In this document: one piece after another, positions 32,590 to 42,665 of the stretch
How the letters are laid out: every line of letters starts with the position of its first letter
How positions within the stretch are numbered: the stretch's first letter is position 1
Source: Prorocentrum cordatum
Lineage: Eukaryota > Sar > Dinophyceae > Prorocentrales > Prorocentraceae
Assembly: GCA_963575745.1 (NCBI GenBank)
Contig: CAUYUJ010021704.1
Coordinates: 641,720 to 705,719 of the forward strand
Direction of reading: 5' to 3'
DNA length: 64,000 nucleotides
The notes under the pieces: model-generated
Database searches by the model: none
What the model was told of the DNA's origin: nothing
The model's input: the letters and a program-made list of their open reading frames with translations, nothing else
Program-made: the position numbers and the translations under genes

Positions 32590-33227
32590 CGGAGCATGCG
32601 TAGATACATTAGGTACACCTATGCACACGCACACATGGGTAACATACACATGCGTATATATACACATGTCTATGTTTGTAGCATGTTACTATATATACAC
32701 ATGTATGTATACAGCGTGTGAATGCTTGAAGTGTGTGTACAGGGCAGGAAATGGCATGGGCATACGTGCGTGTGTGTGAACACGCATGCGGCCTCATCCC
32801 CCTCCTCCTCACCATTCCTTCCCCTCGCCCTATCCGCCTCATATCCTCCTCCTCCTCCTCCGCCCCGTCCTCCCCGTCCTCCTCCTCATCATCCCCCTCC
32901 TATCCGGAGAGAGCGGGGCAAGCGCATGGGTCCGCGTCCTGCTCCGCGTCCGCTGCGCCAGCTGCGCTGCCCGCGGCCTCCCCTTATCCATGGTCTCTCT
33001 CCTGCTCTCCTCTCGCACTTGCCTCATTGCCCATCATGCCCTCCTGCCTTCCGTCCTGTCGTTCCTACTGCTCTCCCTCCAGCCGTCCCTCCCTGACGCT
33101 GGCCCTCCATTTCCCCCTCCCTCCTACTCTGCATCACCCCTCATCCCTCCTCGTGCTTCCCCTCTGCTGATACCGAAGCTGCGTGCATATCTGGATGCGT
33201 CAGCGCTAAGTCAATGTGATGCGCCGC
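32590..33227. other. no supported gene; TG/CA-rich and C/T-rich sequence
   Basis: 32600-32780 is rich in ACACATG and TATACA motifs. 32800-33170 is C/T-rich (CTCCTCC, CCCTCC). Apparent open frames reflect composition. Confidence 0.45.
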
Positions 33228-33452
33228 CACTACAAGGTCATTGCAAGGTCAATACAAGGTCAATGCATGGTCAATGCAAGGTCAATGCAACGTCAATTTA
33301 GCGTGAGTGCGAGGTCAATGCAAGGTCAATGTAACGTAGACAGTTCACGGTCAATGCGAGCTCAGTGTGATGGCAATGCAAAGTCAATGCAATGAGAACG
33401 TGCCGATGCCAAGTCAATGCAGAGTCAATGCAACGTCAATGTGATGTCAACG
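33228..33452. repeat. 11-bp tandem repeat array, locus 4
   Basis: Units of AAGGTCAATGC and CAACGTCAATG with many substitutions. It lies between two host-type minus-strand genes. Confidence 0.8.
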
Positions 33453-33734
33453 CCCCAGGCGGCCCTCTCTTGCACCATTGAAGCCCACGGAGGTTGGCGG
33501 AAGGAGAATGATATTATACATGACCTTCAGGAGTGTAAGAACTGCTAGTATGATGATCAGGAGTAGAAGGAGGGGGGAGCATAAGGATAAGGAGGTGGAT
33601 GAGGGGAGCATCAGGAGGAACCGACATCATAATGATGATATGATGATCAAATGATGATGTGGCCATCGCGCAGGGGCGCTCAGCCACGCGTTGTACGTCC
33701 GCACCGCCGCACAGGCAACGTGGCATCTGCAATT

Positions 33735-34449
33735 AGTCATCCATATCTGGGATATATGGAATTGGCGGCGCTGCAAGAATCTCAGAGCGCACGATCTCCG
33801 CCGCCATGGCCTTCGGGCGAGCGGGGTTGGTCTTCACGGCCGTCGGCGCCGCGAGGGTGGAGCCCTCGATGACGTTCGTCAACACGGGCTGCTTTGAACT
33901 GGAGGGGCCCGCGGCCGAGGTCGACGCATTCGATCCCGTCGCGACTGGATCTACGCGGGCCTGCTTCCTGTCGACCCCGTCCTGCGACTCGCCAGCTAGA
34001 TCCGTTGCCGCGGGCCGTTTGAGCACATCTGCCGCTGGTTTCTTGAAGGCCTTCTTCCTGCCGTACCCGTACTTGCTCTTCTCGGCCTCCAGGGCAGCTC
34101 GATCTGCGCCGTTCTTGTACATCTCGGCTAGCTTGATCATGAACTTGGCGCCCTCGTCTTTGCTGCTGTAGTTTGAAAGGGCGCAAATCTGGCTCAGCTT
34201 CTTGTCCTTCGTACTCCAGAGGGTGAGCCACTCCAACTCGTGCTTCTTGGTCCACTTGACCTCCAACTTGGCGCCATCCAGCACGCCTGTCCAGACTGGT
34301 GCATACTTCAACTTCCCCGTGGGGGGCCCCACAGCGCCAACTACACCAGGAATCTCGATCAGCAAGCCGTCGGGCCACTCTGCGACGAAGTGCGAGCCGT
34401 CTTTCGCAGTGGTCACGCCGTACTCTGGCACCACCTCGCCTGGCTTCAT
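33735..34449 (-). CDS. host-type gene, last exon, Lys/Ala-rich tail
   Basis: The exon follows an acceptor-like GCGTGGAG near 34451 and begins MKPGEVVPEYGVTTAKDGSH. A ~120-residue domain (VAEWPDGLLIEIPGVVG, KLEVKWTKKHELEWLTLWS) leads to basic motifs KKAFKKPAADVLKRPAA and a low-complexity tail ending PDMDD and stop. KKPA/KRPAA motifs are common in dinoflagellate nuclear proteins. It is probably the 3' exon of the gene whose first exon is 34527-35408. Function unknown. Confidence 0.55.
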
Positions 34450-34526
34450 CCTCCACGCCGCCTGGGAGGCAGTAGATCGGACGAAGCGTAGATCCCGAGA
34501 GCATATATCGGTAGACCGTACATAGA

Positions 34527-35408
34527 TTAGGAGATCGCGAGACCATACATTAAATTGTACACAGAACAGTAGGTCAGATGATCAGAAGTCCCGAGGTTCA
34601 GCAGATCGATCGATGGGCTCAGCAGGTCGTTCGATCGGTGGATAGACAGTTTGGTGGTCATTGGAGCCTTTATCTCCTTGTTGTAGCCGACAATCCAGCC
34701 GCCCTGCTCCTCGCTCAGCTTCCACTCCTGTTTCATGATCGTCTGCGGCACAGACGCCTCGCCAGCGCCAACCGTGGCTGCGTCGTCCACTGCGGCTGGC
34801 CGTTTTCGACCGCGAGGCTTACTGTCCTCCTCGGGCTCCTCCTCCTCCTCTTCCTCCTCCTCCTCGGCCTGCTGTTCCTCCTCCTCTTCCTCGTCTTCCT
34901 CATCCTCGGCCGCGGCCTGCGCCGCGTCATTGTCCTGCTCCTGATCCGGCTCGCCAGCTGCGGAATCTCCTGCACACCTCAGGGTCGCTGGCGGGAGGAA
35001 CGGCTTGGCCCACTTCGGCGGTTCCTTCTTGCGCAGGGCGTTCGCCAGATGCGACAGCATTGTCCCAATAGATTTGGCTTTGCTCTCCGCCCACGACGTC
35101 TGCTGGTCGCAAAGCTTCCACTCCCCCTCCCGCTCGTCCGCGAGTGTCTCCAGCAGCCTCACGAAGATGGACCTCGCGGGGTTGACGTTCTTGGTGGCAG
35201 CCCTGATGCACTTCAGGAAGGACTGGTGCTTGACAAGGATCGCATCATCTTGCGCGGGGCCGTAGTCGCACGCCTCGGGCGTCTCCAGGTGGTTCGCCAG
35301 CGCCTGGTAGACGAGCTTCTCCACCTCTGGCGGCAGGTCGCTCGTCGCGGATCCAGCTGGCCTGCCGCCTGCAGCGGCGGGCCTCTTCTTCGGCGACTTC
35401 TCGGCCAT
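34527..35408 (-). CDS. host-type gene, first exon, acidic nuclear-type protein
   Basis: ATG at 35408 starts MAEKSPKKRPAAAGG, a basic N-terminus. A helical domain follows (LPPEVEKLVYQALANHLETPEACDYG, SIFVRLLETLADEREGEWKL, SIGTMLSHLANALRKKEPPKW), then a long poly-Glu tract (about 34840-34900). The reading then turns to QEWKLSEEQGGWIVGYNKEIKAP near 34690. After about 34660 the sequence looks like an intron (AT-rich with GATCGATCGAT). A donor near GAGATAAAGGCT is plausible. The function is unknown, but the domain layout looks like other dinoflagellate multi-exon genes in this window. Confidence 0.55.
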   Translation of the reverse strand: MAEKSPKKRPAAAGGRPAGSATSDLPPEVEKLVYQALANHLETPEACDYGPAQDDAILVKHQSFLKCIRAATKNVNPARSIFVRLLETLADEREGEWKLCDQQTSWAESKAKSIGTMLSHLANALRKKEPPKWAKPFLPPATLRCAGDSAAGEPDQEQDNDAAQAAAEDEEDEEEEEEQQAEEEEEEEEEEPEEDSKPRGRKRPAAVDDAATVGAGEASVPQTIMKQEWKLSEEQGGWIVGYNKEIKAPMTTKLSIHRSNDLLSPSIDLLNLGTSDHLTYCSVYNLMYGLAIS

Positions 35409-35684
35409 GCGGGCGCAGCTATGCCCGCCGAAACCCGCGCCCGCGCATGCTGTGCAAACAGCTGTGGTCACACGGTGATGGCGAATGGCATCATGGATCA
35501 TGACGATGGCATGATGGTACGCGCCATGAGGCGAATGTGAGAACGATGGCGATGATGACGATCACGATGATGACGGTGACGTGGTGATGAGCTGGCGGTG
35601 TTGTTGGCAATTGCGAGGATGAGGGTGATATCCATGACGCCGCGATTGCCCAGCGATGGTGTAGATAATATGCATGACGAGTGC

Positions 35685-35897
35685 GACCGCAATGCAAGGT
35701 CAATGCAAGGTCAATGCAAGGTCAACGCAAGGTCAATGCCAGGTCAATGCCAGGTCAATGCCAGGTCAATGCCAGGTCAATGCAAGGTCAATGCAAGGTC
35801 AATGCAAGGTCAATGCAAGGTCAATGCAAAGTCCATGCAGGGTCAATGCAGGGTCAATGCAAGGTCAATGCAAGGTCAATGCAAGGTCAATGCAAGG
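35685..35897. repeat. 11-bp tandem repeat array, locus 5
   Basis: The cleanest copy of the family: about 19 nearly perfect units of CAATGCAAGGT (variants CCAGGT, CAGGGT). It lies just upstream of the gene at 33735-35408. Confidence 0.93.
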
Positions 35898-36401
35898 ATG
35901 AGTGATGAGAGTTTACGGACGGGAAGGACGATGCGGACGTGTCCCCTTGCCCCCCCGCCCCGCCGTCGGGGACGGCACCACCTCGGCCACGGTCGTCGTC
36001 GCCGCCTCGGCCGCGGCTGCCTGTCGGAGGCGCGCTCTCGCTCATCCCTCCCCCTCGTTTTCCTAGCCATTACGCCTCCTCCTCATCATTCTCCTCCTCG
36101 TCCTCATCCTGATCAACTCCCCCTTTCTCTTGTTACGCCTCTCCCTCCTCCTCCTCCTCCTCTTCCGGCTCATCCTCCACCCCTCTCACCCTCCTCCCCT
36201 CTCGCCTCGCCCCTCCTCTTCCTTACCACCCCCCTATTACCACCGCCATCCTCCTGGCACTAGGCCTCTCCTCCACCTCTCTTTCATTTCTCCCCCTCCT
36301 CCCCCTCCCTCCTCCTCATCTGGCTCCCCCTCATCTTCCTTTTCCTCCTCATTCTCCTCCTCATTCTCCTCCTCCTTCTCCTCCTCCTCCTCCTACTCTC
36401 A

Positions 36402-36519
36402 TTATTCCCCCTTGTCGCCGCTGGCCTTGTTGGCCAGCTTCACCGCGACCTCGCCCCCGATGAGCTCCCTGCCGATCTTGCCCTGCGCCATCGCCGACTC
36501 GGCCTTCTCCGCCTTCGGG
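36402..36519 (-). CDS. host-type gene A, terminal exon
   Basis: A short exon encodes KAEKAESAMAQGKIG RELIGGEVAVKLANKASGDKGE (given in two parts) and stops at TAA 36402-36404. Its third positions are strongly G/C, in contrast to the CT-rich intron on both sides. It is probably spliced to the exon at 37030-37551. The acceptor may be TTTCGAG or CCGAAG near 36520. Confidence 0.5.
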
Positions 36520-36559
36520 CTCGAAAGCTCCCTCCCTCGTCGTTTTTTGCCCCCCCTCT

Positions 36560-37019
36560 GAGAATCATCCTCCTATCCGTGTGCTCCTCCACCTCATAAT
36601 CCTTTTCCTCCACCTCCCCGTCCTATCCCTATTCCCCCTCCCGCTCCGTCGTCCCAATCCTCCTCTTCCTCCTCCCTCTCATCATCATTCTCTTCCTCCC
36701 CATCGTCACCTTCCTCGTGTCCCCACCCCCCATCAGTCATCCTTTTCACCGAATGCGTGTGGTATCCCCCCTCTGGGAGGCGAAGTGAACGAGGGGTGGC
36801 GTGAACCGAAAATGAGGGGTGACGTAAATGAGGGGTTCAATTTATCTTCACCGATGAGGGGTGACGTAAACGTAGAGGAGGAGCATGGGACAGGATTGCG
36901 GTAAGTGGAGCTTGAGGGTAAGCTGATGAAACAGGTTCGAGCTGCGAGGGCAGGAGGAGGAGGATGACGAGAAGGAGGAGGAAAAGGGAGGAGGATGGTA
37001 GCTATAACTGACACCCCAT
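36560..37019. other. C/T-rich intron-like sequence
   Basis: CTCCTCC-rich sequence, then direct repeats of GATGAGGGGTGACGTAAA near 36809 and 36853. It lies between two exons of gene A on the minus strand. No coding signal is seen. Confidence 0.45.
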
Positions 37020-37029
37020 ATTCGCGCAC

Positions 37030-37551
37030 CCCCTGCCGGCACGGTGGCCCTCTTCACCGTCATGCCCCCCAGCTCGTCGTCGTTCTTGCCGATGGTACTC
37101 GTCCGCTCCTCGTGCCGCGTCCACGCCTCGCTGAACTTCTCCGTCATGCTGCGCTCCACGAACGCGTACATCAGGGTCTCGCTGGAAGGCTCCCACTGCG
37201 CGAACGGGCTGCCGAGCCGGATGCACTTGCTCGCGCGCGTGGTGGCTGACCTCCAGCCCTCAGCGCCGCCGCCGTATTTCCACGCCATCCGCCCTAGTGT
37301 CATCATCTTGCTCTCCTTCGCCCACTCGTGCGAGATGCTCTGCGTGTGGCTGTGCTTCTTGGTGAAGGCCTGGAACTCGGACTCCGCCCACTCCTTCCTG
37401 AACTTCTGCTGGGCGTCCCGATTGGATCCCACCAACTTGTACTTGGTGGCCACCCCGTCCTTGTTAGCTGTCAAGGCTCGTTGCCAGACGCCCGCGATCT
37501 CGTTGCCCGCGACGCCTTTCGCGCTGAAATCGAAGCCCTTGGCCTGGCGGA
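37030..37551 (-). CDS. host-type gene A, middle exon
   Basis: The exon opens after a pyrimidine tract and acceptor (GGGGGGACAG at about 37552) with LRQAKGFDFSAKGVAG, continues NEIAGVWQRALTANKDGV, then AQQKFRKEWAESEFQAF, YGGGAEGWRSATTRASKCI, LGSPFAQWEPSSETLMYAFVE and TIGKNDDELGGMTVKRAT. It ends near 37030, where GCAGGGGGTGCG offers a donor. The FRKEWA block and the KFRxxWA...GG pattern recur in dinoflagellate-specific gene families. The predicted fold is helical, possibly DNA- or protein-binding. No function is known to me. Confidence 0.6.
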
Positions 37552-37574
37552 GCTGTCCCCCCTCCCTCCCCCCA

Positions 37575-37618
<44 letters not shown>

Positions 37619-37695
37619 TTCCCTCTTTCTCTCTCTCTCTCTCGCTCTCGCTCTCTCTCTCTCTCTCTCTCTCGCTTTCTCTCTCTCTCTCTCTG
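37575..37695. repeat. (CT)n microsatellite
   Basis: A long CT repeat with occasional CTTT and CTCG interruptions. It is the polypyrimidine side (GA on the minus strand) of the intron upstream of the gene A middle exon. Confidence 0.9.
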
Positions 37696-37856
37696 TGGAA
37701 GTGCATGTATATGTCCGTTGATATGTTCACACGTATATAACAACTTTCGATGGACTTGTATGTCTCAGACCGTTGTTTTATATTTGGTATGTGCGAGTGG
37801 GTGGGTTGCAGGGGTGGGTGGGCGTCGGCGATACCTCACAAGGTAAGCTATAGGTC

Positions 37857-37897
37857 AATGCGAGGTCAATGCGAGGTCAATGCGAGGTCAATGCAAC
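37857..37897. repeat. 11-bp tandem repeat array, locus 6
   Basis: Three to four units of CAATGCGAGGT inside the intron between the first two exons of gene A. Confidence 0.8.
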
Positions 37898-38014
37898 GCG
37901 AGTGGCCGTGAATTGACAACCAATGGTCCGAACATCAAACGGCGGAGGACGGGACCTGTTGCAGTCCCCGACGACTGCGTACTCGAGATCACGATTGCCC
38001 CCCAAACGTGTGAA

Positions 38015-38852
38015 CTACGGTGGGTTGCCCCCCCGCTTCTGACACATCCGTAGGGCCTTCACCTTCTTCCACATGGCGGCCTTGGCCTTGTCCTTGTCGG
38101 ACATGCCGTCCACCTCGAAGGCGCTCTTCTCCGACTCCTCCCTCTCGCCGAACACGGTCTTCAGCGCCTTTGAGGTGAACAGCTCCTTGAGCTTGTCTCC
38201 TACCTTGGTATCGTCCTGCGTCGTTGCCATCGCGTTGATGTTCTTGCAGATGTCAGCCAGGTCCAGCAAGGCCTGCTGCTTCTGCGAGATCGGTGTCTGC
38301 GGCACGTTGTAGGGCAGCGTTTCTTCTTCAGGGCCCTGGCTTGCCGCGCCACCTGCGCCGTCCTCATCTCCACGATGCGTCTCGGGCTCGGTCACGCGGG
38401 CAGCGACGCCCTTGTTGGAAGGCATCATCAGCGGCACGTCGTCGCTGTCCTCGGCGCCATCGACGTTCTCCTCGACGCCGTCGGCGTCCCGCTCGGGCCT
38501 GGCCTGGCACGGGTCGGAGCCGCCGATGCCCACGTCGCCGTCCTTGGCGCCGAGAGGCCCGCTGTACCCTGCCTCCCCAAACTGGGGTTGGCGATCGGGC
38601 AGCATTGTGTCCAACAGCTCATGCCCGAACTTGCTGTCATCTTGGCAGCCCATCAGCACGTCACCGTCCTTCTCCACGGCCGCACCGTCGCCGACAGCGG
38701 CCACAGTCTGATCAAGCTGCGTCGGCGGCTGCGAGTCGTCGCTCAGCGTCTCGGCGCTCATCCCGAGGCTCTGGGACGCTTTCGAGAAAGCTCGGCCGAT
38801 GAGCGTCCGCCGAAGAGGGCTGCTCGGCACCTGGCCCCACTCGATCGACATA
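38015..38852 (-). CDS. host-type gene A, first identifiable exon
   Basis: The frame is open from beyond 38852. MSIEWGQVPSSPLRRTLIGR (ATG near 38852) is a reasonable start, although an upstream exon is possible. An acidic, Asp-rich low-complexity region (DGDVLMGCQDDSKFG, ENVDGAEDSDDVPLM) leads to a conserved-looking helical block (SQKQQALLDLADICKNINAM, KLKELFTSKALKTVFGE, SDKDKAKAAMWKKVKALRMC). Near 38036 the codons give way to G-runs. A GC-type donor (CAGAA-GCGGGG) would join to LRQAKGFDFSA of the next exon. Function unknown. The three exons form one minus-strand gene of about 500 residues. Confidence 0.55.
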
Positions 38853-38914
38853 TGGCTCTGGATCATCCATCGCATCATTATCGTCATCTTCATAATCATC
38901 AGGATCATCGGTAT

Positions 38915-39359
38915 TGCTTAGCCGTCATCGGCATCATCGGTGCCATCATACGCCTCCTTCCCTCCCTTACTTGATCTATTCTCCTCCTCGTTCTGATCGC
39001 CCTCCTTTGCTTGCGACCCCATGTTTGCCCAACGGGAGGGGGAACACTGGTATGGATGAGAGCGGCCGAAGATATCCCTACACTCCGCTAGCCAATCGAT
39101 GGATCAGGCCGATGGCTTGTCAGCTCAGAGGACGCAATATTATTATCGACGCATTACCTAGAACGAGGCACAATTATAAAATAATAACAGGATTCGGATT
39201 TGTAACGCGTCGACGCACGCACACGCACACACAATACACGCATATGTTTTGCTTCTAAGCTTACATGGGGCCAACGTGGCTCCCACGAGAAGCGATACGC
39301 ATGTGCTAGAACAAAAAAACGTCAGGTTTTTCTTATATGTATGCATGATTAGTTTATGT
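38915..39359. other. no supported gene
   Basis: Intergenic sequence with an AT-richer part after 39150. I see no coding signal. Confidence 0.4.
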
Positions 39360-39440
39360 TGAACTAGGGAAAAACCGCTGGCGGTTATTTTTAACCGCCA
39401 GCGGTCTGGCAGTTAAAATAACCGCTACGGAACCTCAGGG
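39360..39440. repeat. MITE-like palindromic element, copy B
   Basis: It contains a perfect hairpin, ACCGCTGGCGGTTA (39374-39387), loop TTTT, and its reverse complement (39392-39405). TGGCAGTTAAAATAACCGC follows, and it ends GGAACCTCAGGG. In reverse complement it aligns with 23350-23432. Confidence 0.7.
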
Positions 39441-39570
39441 AATGTTTCGCCAGGCGCCAGGCGACCGAGAAGGCCGTTCATCACCGAGCTCAACCCGCGC
39501 AGCCTGGGGGGTAGGAAAGAGGGGGCGGGAATGGCGGGGGGGGGAATCGGGAGGGGAAGCCATGCGCATT

Positions 39571-40087
39571 GGCGGCACACCGCCCGCACTTCTCATCGCG
39601 GCGCGTTCTGATGTGATTCGTTTCGGCGGCCCACCGCCCACGTCTTGCAAATTCTGAGCAGTTTTATCGCATTGGCGGCGCACCGCCCATCGCTATGTTT
39701 TGCCCGCGTATTTCAATTGGTACGTTTTGCACATGTTGATTGAAGCTTCGTCGCGTTGGCGGTGCACCGCCCGCGCTCCCTTGATTGCGCGAGGCGTTTC
39801 TTCACGCATCGGCGGAGCACCGTCCACGCAGCACGTCTCATTAGAATTCGTCATCGAATTTGGCGGTGCACCGCCCACGTTCCCGTGATTGCGCGATGCG
39901 TTTCTTTCGCGTTGGCGGTGCACCGCCCGCGGCGCATGCTTCGCCCGAATTTGTCATCGCATTTGGCGGCCCACCGCCCACGTCACCTTGATTGCGCGAG
40001 GTGCTTCTGCATTCGTTGGCGGTGCACCGCCTTCGGCGCACGTTTCATCATACACCGTTTGTTTGGTCGCATTGGCGGCGCACCGCC
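39571..40087. repeat. array of GGCGG-N4-CCGCC palindromes, ~52-bp period
   Basis: Palindromes start at 39571, 39625, 39674, 39758, 39811, 39862, 39914, 39965, 40018 and 40074; spacing is 49-56 bp with one wider gap. Cores include TGCA, CGCA, CCCA, CACA and AGCA. The spacer resembles CCACGTTCCCTTGATTGCGC and GAGGCGTTTCTTC. Open frames across it are artefacts. Confidence 0.92.
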
Positions 40088-40244
40088 CAGGAGGGGGGAG
40101 GAGGGAAGAGGGGGGAGGAGAGGAGAGCAAAAAGGAGACGTGAAGGGCCATGCCATTTCCCTTCGCCACAATACGCTGCCCCTGCCCCACCGAGCGCTTC
40201 TGGAGGGGCCGCGGGGCGGGCGCCCCCCGTCGCGCCGCGGCGCG

Positions 40245-41543
40245 ATGGAACGCGCCCAGGCTGCCCTGGGCGAGGCAGCCGCGGCGCTTGCAGCGGCGAG
40301 CGGGCCTTCCAGGGGCGCTGCAGAGCAGCTGCACTTCGGGAAGGTGCGCGCGCTCATCGAAGGCCAAAGGTGAGGCTCGGGTCAAAGATCCCGCACGGGC
40401 GAGAGGCCATCCGTTCCCCCTTCGAGGAGGTCCCCGCCTCCGTTCGACGGAGCGCCGCCCGCTCCCCCCTCCTCCCCGCCGTCTAAAATCCCCCCGTCGT
40501 TTTGCAGGTGGACGGCCAAGGAGAAAGGGCAGCTGCTGACCCAGCTCGGGCAGACGGGGTTCAGTCACGATTTGGTCGGCGCCGCGACCGAGTGGCTCTG
40601 CGGGAGGTGCGCGAAGGCCAAAGGGCAAAGTTACGAGTGCTTCGTGGAGTTGCTGACTGCCTCCACGTGGCACGTACTGCTGAGCCCAACCGAGTCGTTC
40701 GCTTCGAAGTTTGTCATGTTGATGCGCCACTTGGAGCGCCTCGGGCTCCGGAACCCTTCCGGGCCGACGTTTGGCATGCTAGCCGCGTTCATGTTCCTGG
40801 CGTGCCAGCGATCAGGCAACGAGAAGAACTCGCCGACTCCGCAGCTCTTGGACGTGCACTTGCAGTTGGCGAAGACCACGCGGCGTTCCCCTGCCTACAC
40901 AGCTGCTCGAGGCAAGGCGACCGAGTCTGTCGGCGCGCTCCCCCCCTCGGCGGCGCTGTTCCAGCAGGAGAGGCCGACGCTGCACGAGCAGGCGTTCGCC
41001 TCGGAGGGGCCCGTGCAGCCGACAAATGGGCTTCTCGAGACGCAGGTCCTCGGGGAGCTCATCAGCTTGCGCGGCAACAGGAACGCGGCGCTCGGCGCCC
41101 AGGCAACGCCGCAGCGGGCGGCGTTGCCGCCGATCGCCTTCGCGCCTCTGCCGCCGCCTTCTCCGATGCAAAGCGTTGCGGTTGCAGCCGCGACGATTGC
41201 CGCGACGCCTCCCTTGGGAGCCGCGACGCCAGCGGCGTTGCCGTTGGGGGTGATCCCAACGCACAACACCCGCGGCGGGTGGCCGAACCCAGCGGCGGCC
41301 GCCCTCTCGCAGCGCGGGCCGACGACTCCCACTCCAGCAGCTCCCGCGGGCGAGCCTGCCGCGAACATCGCGGGCGAGCCTGCCGCGATGTCGGGAGCGG
41401 CGCCTGCGGCCGCGGCCTCAAGGTTGGGCGATGGCGCCAAGGTCAAGGCGTCAGCCGTTGACGCCATGGTGCTGAGCTCGAGCGAGTCCGAGGTGGACGC
41501 GAAGGAGGCGCCGCAGAAGAAGGCAAAAGTTTTTGGACGGTAG
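40245..41543 (+). CDS. host-type two-exon gene, Ala/Pro-rich protein (386 aa)
   Basis: Exon 1 (40245-40369) starts MERAQAALGEAAAAL and ends ...ALIEGQ. Intron 40370-40507 has canonical GTGAGG and TTTTGCAG borders. Exon 2 (40508-41543) resumes in frame with RWTAKEKGQLLTQLGQTGFS. The N-terminal ~150 residues look like a folded helical domain, with a Cys pair WLCGRCAKAK and SFASKFVMLMRHLERLGL. The rest is Ala/Pro-rich, ending SSSESEVDAKEAPQKKAKVF, where KKAK is a possible nuclear-localisation signal. The stop is TAG at 41541. The gene may extend by splicing into 41664-42264. The domain is of a dinoflagellate-specific type whose function I do not know. It is flanked by GGCGG palindromes upstream. 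Confidence 0.7.
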
Positions 41544-41663
41544 CCTGGGCCCGCCTCCGCGGCCCCCGCGATTCACGGGGGCGCGCCTCTGCCCAAGGCA
41601 GCGGCGCGCCCTCTGCGGGGCGTCGCAGGCGCGGCGATTGGTTATTGCCACTTGCCACTGTCA

Positions 41664-42264
41664 AGGTGGATCCGAAACTGCCGCTGGCGAAACTGCCTGC
41701 CGACGCTGCCCTGGTTCTCCTCCAAGCGGCGGGGCAACGTACTTCCTCTGGCTGGAAAGCGGAGAAGGGCGAGAAGAAGCGGAGGAAGTCCGACGCAGTA
41801 GCGGCCTTGGCGAAGACAAAGGCTTCAGATGGCACGGCGAAGCCATCGGCGGCGAAGGCAAAGGCCAAAGCCGAGGCAACACCGAAGAAGACTGCGAAGG
41901 CGAAGGCGGCAGCATGCAAGCTGAAAGCACCGCGGTATGACGACGAGAGCACTCGCAGCCATATTCTCTTCAGGAGCGGGCGCAGCGGGCCAGGCGGCAC
42001 CAAGAGCAAGAAGTACAGGAACGGCAAGGAGAAGGACACTTTTGGGTCCCATCTCCTCCAATCGGCGTGGCCACGGGGCTCGATGCGTGGCAGCGGGGCG
42101 CGTTGTTGCGGCCGCGCGTGGCCTCGCTCCAATCATATGCGCAAAGAGACCCCGCGGGTCACTTTGCATTTATGGCGGCTTTCATCTGCCACTCAGGAGG
42201 CCGCCATCGCCTGGGCCAAGGCGCTGGTGCAGAGCGAGCTGGAGGCTCGCAAGAGCGAGTTCTG
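41664..42264 (+). CDS. host-type exon(s) with Lys/Ala-rich linker and STRS motif
   Basis: After ACTGTCAAG (a plausible acceptor at 41663) the frame reads VDPKLPLAKLPADAALVLLQ. A basic KAEKGEKKRRKSD and an Ala/Lys-rich linker follow, then the conserved-looking YDDESTRSHILFRSGRSGPG. A likely short intron runs from about 42035 (GAGAAG then GACACT) to 42197 (CACTCAG). The last exon reads EAAIAWAKALVQSELEARKSEF and stops at 42262-42264. That intron would be of GA-AG type, which dinoflagellates use. It may be the 3' part of the preceding gene or a separate gene. The STRS block occurs in many dinoflagellate proteins of unknown role. Confidence 0.55.
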
Positions 42265-42449
42265 AGGCGACCTGCTTCGGTGGCGCGATGCATGACTCTC
42301 AGTCGGCTTTGCCGCGGGCGGCGCGTGGGGCGCGCAGCCTGCGTTCAGAAAACAAAAAACTCGGATCGAAATCGGATCGCAATCTTATCGGGCCTTGCTT
42401 GTCCTTGCGCTGCTCAGGCGGTTCTTCGTGTTTCTTGGGAGGTTTGCCT

Positions 42450-42490
42450 GGCGGTGCACCGCCGCCATCTGTTGTCGGCGGTGCTCCGCC
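42450..42490. repeat. two GGCGG-N4-CCGCC palindromes
   Basis: Copies at 42450-42463 (core TGCA) and 42477-42490 (core TGCT), 27 bp apart, in the intergenic DNA between two plus-strand genes. Confidence 0.85.
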
Positions 42491-42665
42491 TTCGCTGGTT
42501 CCATTACCATGGGCGTTCTCATTTCTCTGACCGCTGCCTCGCCCGCGCCCGCCTCCCTCCGCCGCTCCCCCCGCGCCTTTTCAAGTCACGAAGCCCTCCC
42601 CGCGGGTCCCGCGGCGCCCCTCCCCGCGCCGCTGCCGCCGGCGGCCGCGGGCGCTTCGCGGGCGC

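Noticed and set aside
25790-37897. Nuclear-receptor-type half-sites (AGGTCA) in the 11-bp repeats
   Set aside because: The match is intrinsic to the tandem repeat, and dinoflagellates are not known to have such receptors.
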